Shown here piece after piece: positions 6,387-7,499 of a stretch of DNA of 7,499 nt. Positions within the stretch are counted from its first letter, which is position 1; each line of letters opens with the position of its first letter. The notes beneath the pieces were generated by a model. That model worked only from the letters and a program-made list of their open reading frames with translations, had not been told where the DNA came from and made no database searches. A program made the translations under genes and the position numbers. Source of the stretch: Hyphomicrobiales bacterium (GTDB lineage: Bacteria > Pseudomonadota > Alphaproteobacteria > Rhizobiales > Aestuariivirgaceae); assembly GCA_023266715.1 (NCBI GenBank), contig JAHFPK010000134.1, positions 1 through 7,499 on the forward strand. The letters run 5' to 3'.

Positions 6387-7493
6387 ATGGGCTCCTATAT
6401 TCTCAAGCGCATTCTCCTGATGATCCCAACCCTGCTTGGCATCATGCTGATGACCTTTGCCGTCATTCAGTTCGTGCCCGGCGGACCGATTGAACAAGTT
6501 ATCGCTAAAATGCAGGGGACAGATACGGACGCCACGGCCCGCATCAGCGGCAATTCCGGCAACGAAGCTGGCGGCAATGAACAATCACAAACTGGAAGCG
6601 ACGTCGGCATCAAATATAAGGGGGCGCAGGGACTGGATCCGGAATTCATCAAGTCCCTTGAGAAGCAATTTGGTTTTGATAAGCCAATACATGAGCGCTT
6701 CCTGCTGATGATCGGAAATTACCTGACCTTCAATTTCGGCAAGAGCTATTTTAGGGACCGCGATGTTGTCGACCTCATGATTGAAAAAATGCCGGTATCA
6801 ATTTCCTTGGGCCTGTGGCTGACGCTTATCACCTATCTCGTTTCCATTCCGCTTGGCATCCGAAAAGCCGTAAAGGCTGGATCGAATTTTGATGTGTGGA
6901 CCTCGGCTGTCATCATTGTGGGCTATGCCATACCGAGCTTCATTCTAGCCATCCTGCTGATCGTGCTCTTTGCCGGCGGCAGCTATTATAGCTGGTTTCC
7001 GCTGCGTGGCCTCACGTCAGACAATTTCAGCGGCTTGAGCTGGTTTGGAAAGATCGCCGACTATGCATGGCATATGGCCTTGCCACTATTTGCGCTCGGA
7101 ATCGGCGGCTTTGCCACCATGACGCTGCTGACCAAGAATTCCTTCCTTGATGAAATCAAGAAGCAATATGTGGTGACCGCACGGGCAAAGGGTTTAACGG
7201 AGCGTCAGGTGCTTTATGGCCATGTCTTTCGCAATGCCATGCTGCTGGTGATTTCCGGGTTTCCCGGCGCATTTCTGGGAGCATTCTTTGCAGGATCCCT
7301 GCTTATTGAAACGGTTTTCTCGCTCGATGGACTTGGATACATGACTTACAAGGCAGCCCTTGACCGCGACTATCCCATTGTCTTTGCCAACCTTTACATC
7401 TTCACGCTGGTGGGGCTTGTGGTGGCTCTCATCAGCGACCTGACCTACATGATGATTGATCCGCGCATCGATTTTGAATCGCGTGAGGTTTAA
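6387..7493 (+). CDS. yejB: Peptide ABC transporter inner-membrane permease YejB
   Basis: This is one of the two inner-membrane permeases of the YejABEF importer. The 368 residues match E. coli YejB in length and along nearly the whole sequence as I recall it, including G-L-D-P-E near 82-86, FDKPIHER at 97-104, SIPLGIRKAV at 153-162 and TKNSFLDE at 249-256. Six membrane segments are expected at about 9-29, 135-155, 171-195, 230-248, 287-309 and 335-352. A Gly/Asn/Ser-rich periplasmic insert lies at about 43-78 after the first one; E. coli YejB has a similar insert. The EAA-type loop that contacts the ATPase is around 258-285 (V-T-A-R-A-K-G-L then HVFRNAM). The gene begins 8 bases after the second yejA; AAAGGA (6367-6372) is 14 bases from the ATG, so its RBS is weak or coupled. 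It ends 6 bases before the window edge, where yejE should follow. Confidence 0.95.
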   Translation: MGSYILKRILLMIPTLLGIMLMTFAVIQFVPGGPIEQVIAKMQGTDTDATARISGNSGNEAGGNEQSQTGSDVGIKYKGAQGLDPEFIKSLEKQFGFDKPIHERFLLMIGNYLTFNFGKSYFRDRDVVDLMIEKMPVSISLGLWLTLITYLVSIPLGIRKAVKAGSNFDVWTSAVIIVGYAIPSFILAILLIVLFAGGSYYSWFPLRGLTSDNFSGLSWFGKIADYAWHMALPLFALGIGGFATMTLLTKNSFLDEIKKQYVVTARAKGLTERQVLYGHVFRNAMLLVISGFPGAFLGAFFAGSLLIETVFSLDGLGYMTYKAALDRDYPIVFANLYIFTLVGLVVALISDLTYMMIDPRIDFESREV

Positions 7494-7499
7494 TCCCAT

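Overview
This window looks like a chromosomal housekeeping segment of an alphaproteobacterium, most likely Hyphomicrobiales (Rhizobiales). The evidence is the gene order (nudC and pheA convergent, kdsB upstream of pheA, a divergent membrane-anchored cytochrome c, then a tandem yejA pair and yejB) and the protein details: the ACT-domain ESYQ signature in PheA, a CycM-type cytochrome and two YejA-type binding proteins before yejB. GC content is moderate, about 50-57% in the blocks I counted by hand. I see no RNA genes, mobile elements, CRISPR arrays or phage genes. Nearly the whole window is protein-coding.

Left part (1-1956): the 3' end of nudC (NADH/NAD-cap pyrophosphatase, + strand) runs in from the left edge. 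It converges with and overlaps pheA (prephenate dehydratase, - strand) by 13 bases. pheA is translationally coupled (ATGA overlap) to kdsB upstream of it, so kdsB-pheA is a two-gene minus-strand operon. The KdsB-like protein is the oddest item here. Its reading frame and N-terminal nucleotide-binding motif are intact, but several signature positions of CMP-Kdo synthetase, including both expected Mg-binding aspartates, are replaced.

Middle (1957-2676): a 114-base divergent intergenic region separates kdsB from a 182-residue cytochrome c with one N-terminal membrane anchor (CycM type). A strong intrinsic terminator closes the cytochrome gene.

Right part (2677-7499): the start of a yej-type peptide ABC importer operon. 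It holds two tandem, divergent YejA-type periplasmic binding proteins, the first with a twin-arginine signal and the second with a Sec signal, joined by an ATGA overlap. yejB (inner-membrane permease) follows. The second permease (yejE) and the ATPase (yejF) would be expected just past the right edge. The binding proteins would capture oligopeptides in the periplasm and pass them to the YejBE/YejF complex. In enterobacteria this transporter imports microcin C, and in Brucella and Sinorhizobium it has been linked to tolerance of antimicrobial peptides.

I did not find a clearly new biological system. The items most worth a second look are the degenerate KdsB and the paired YejA proteins, which differ in export signal and base composition.
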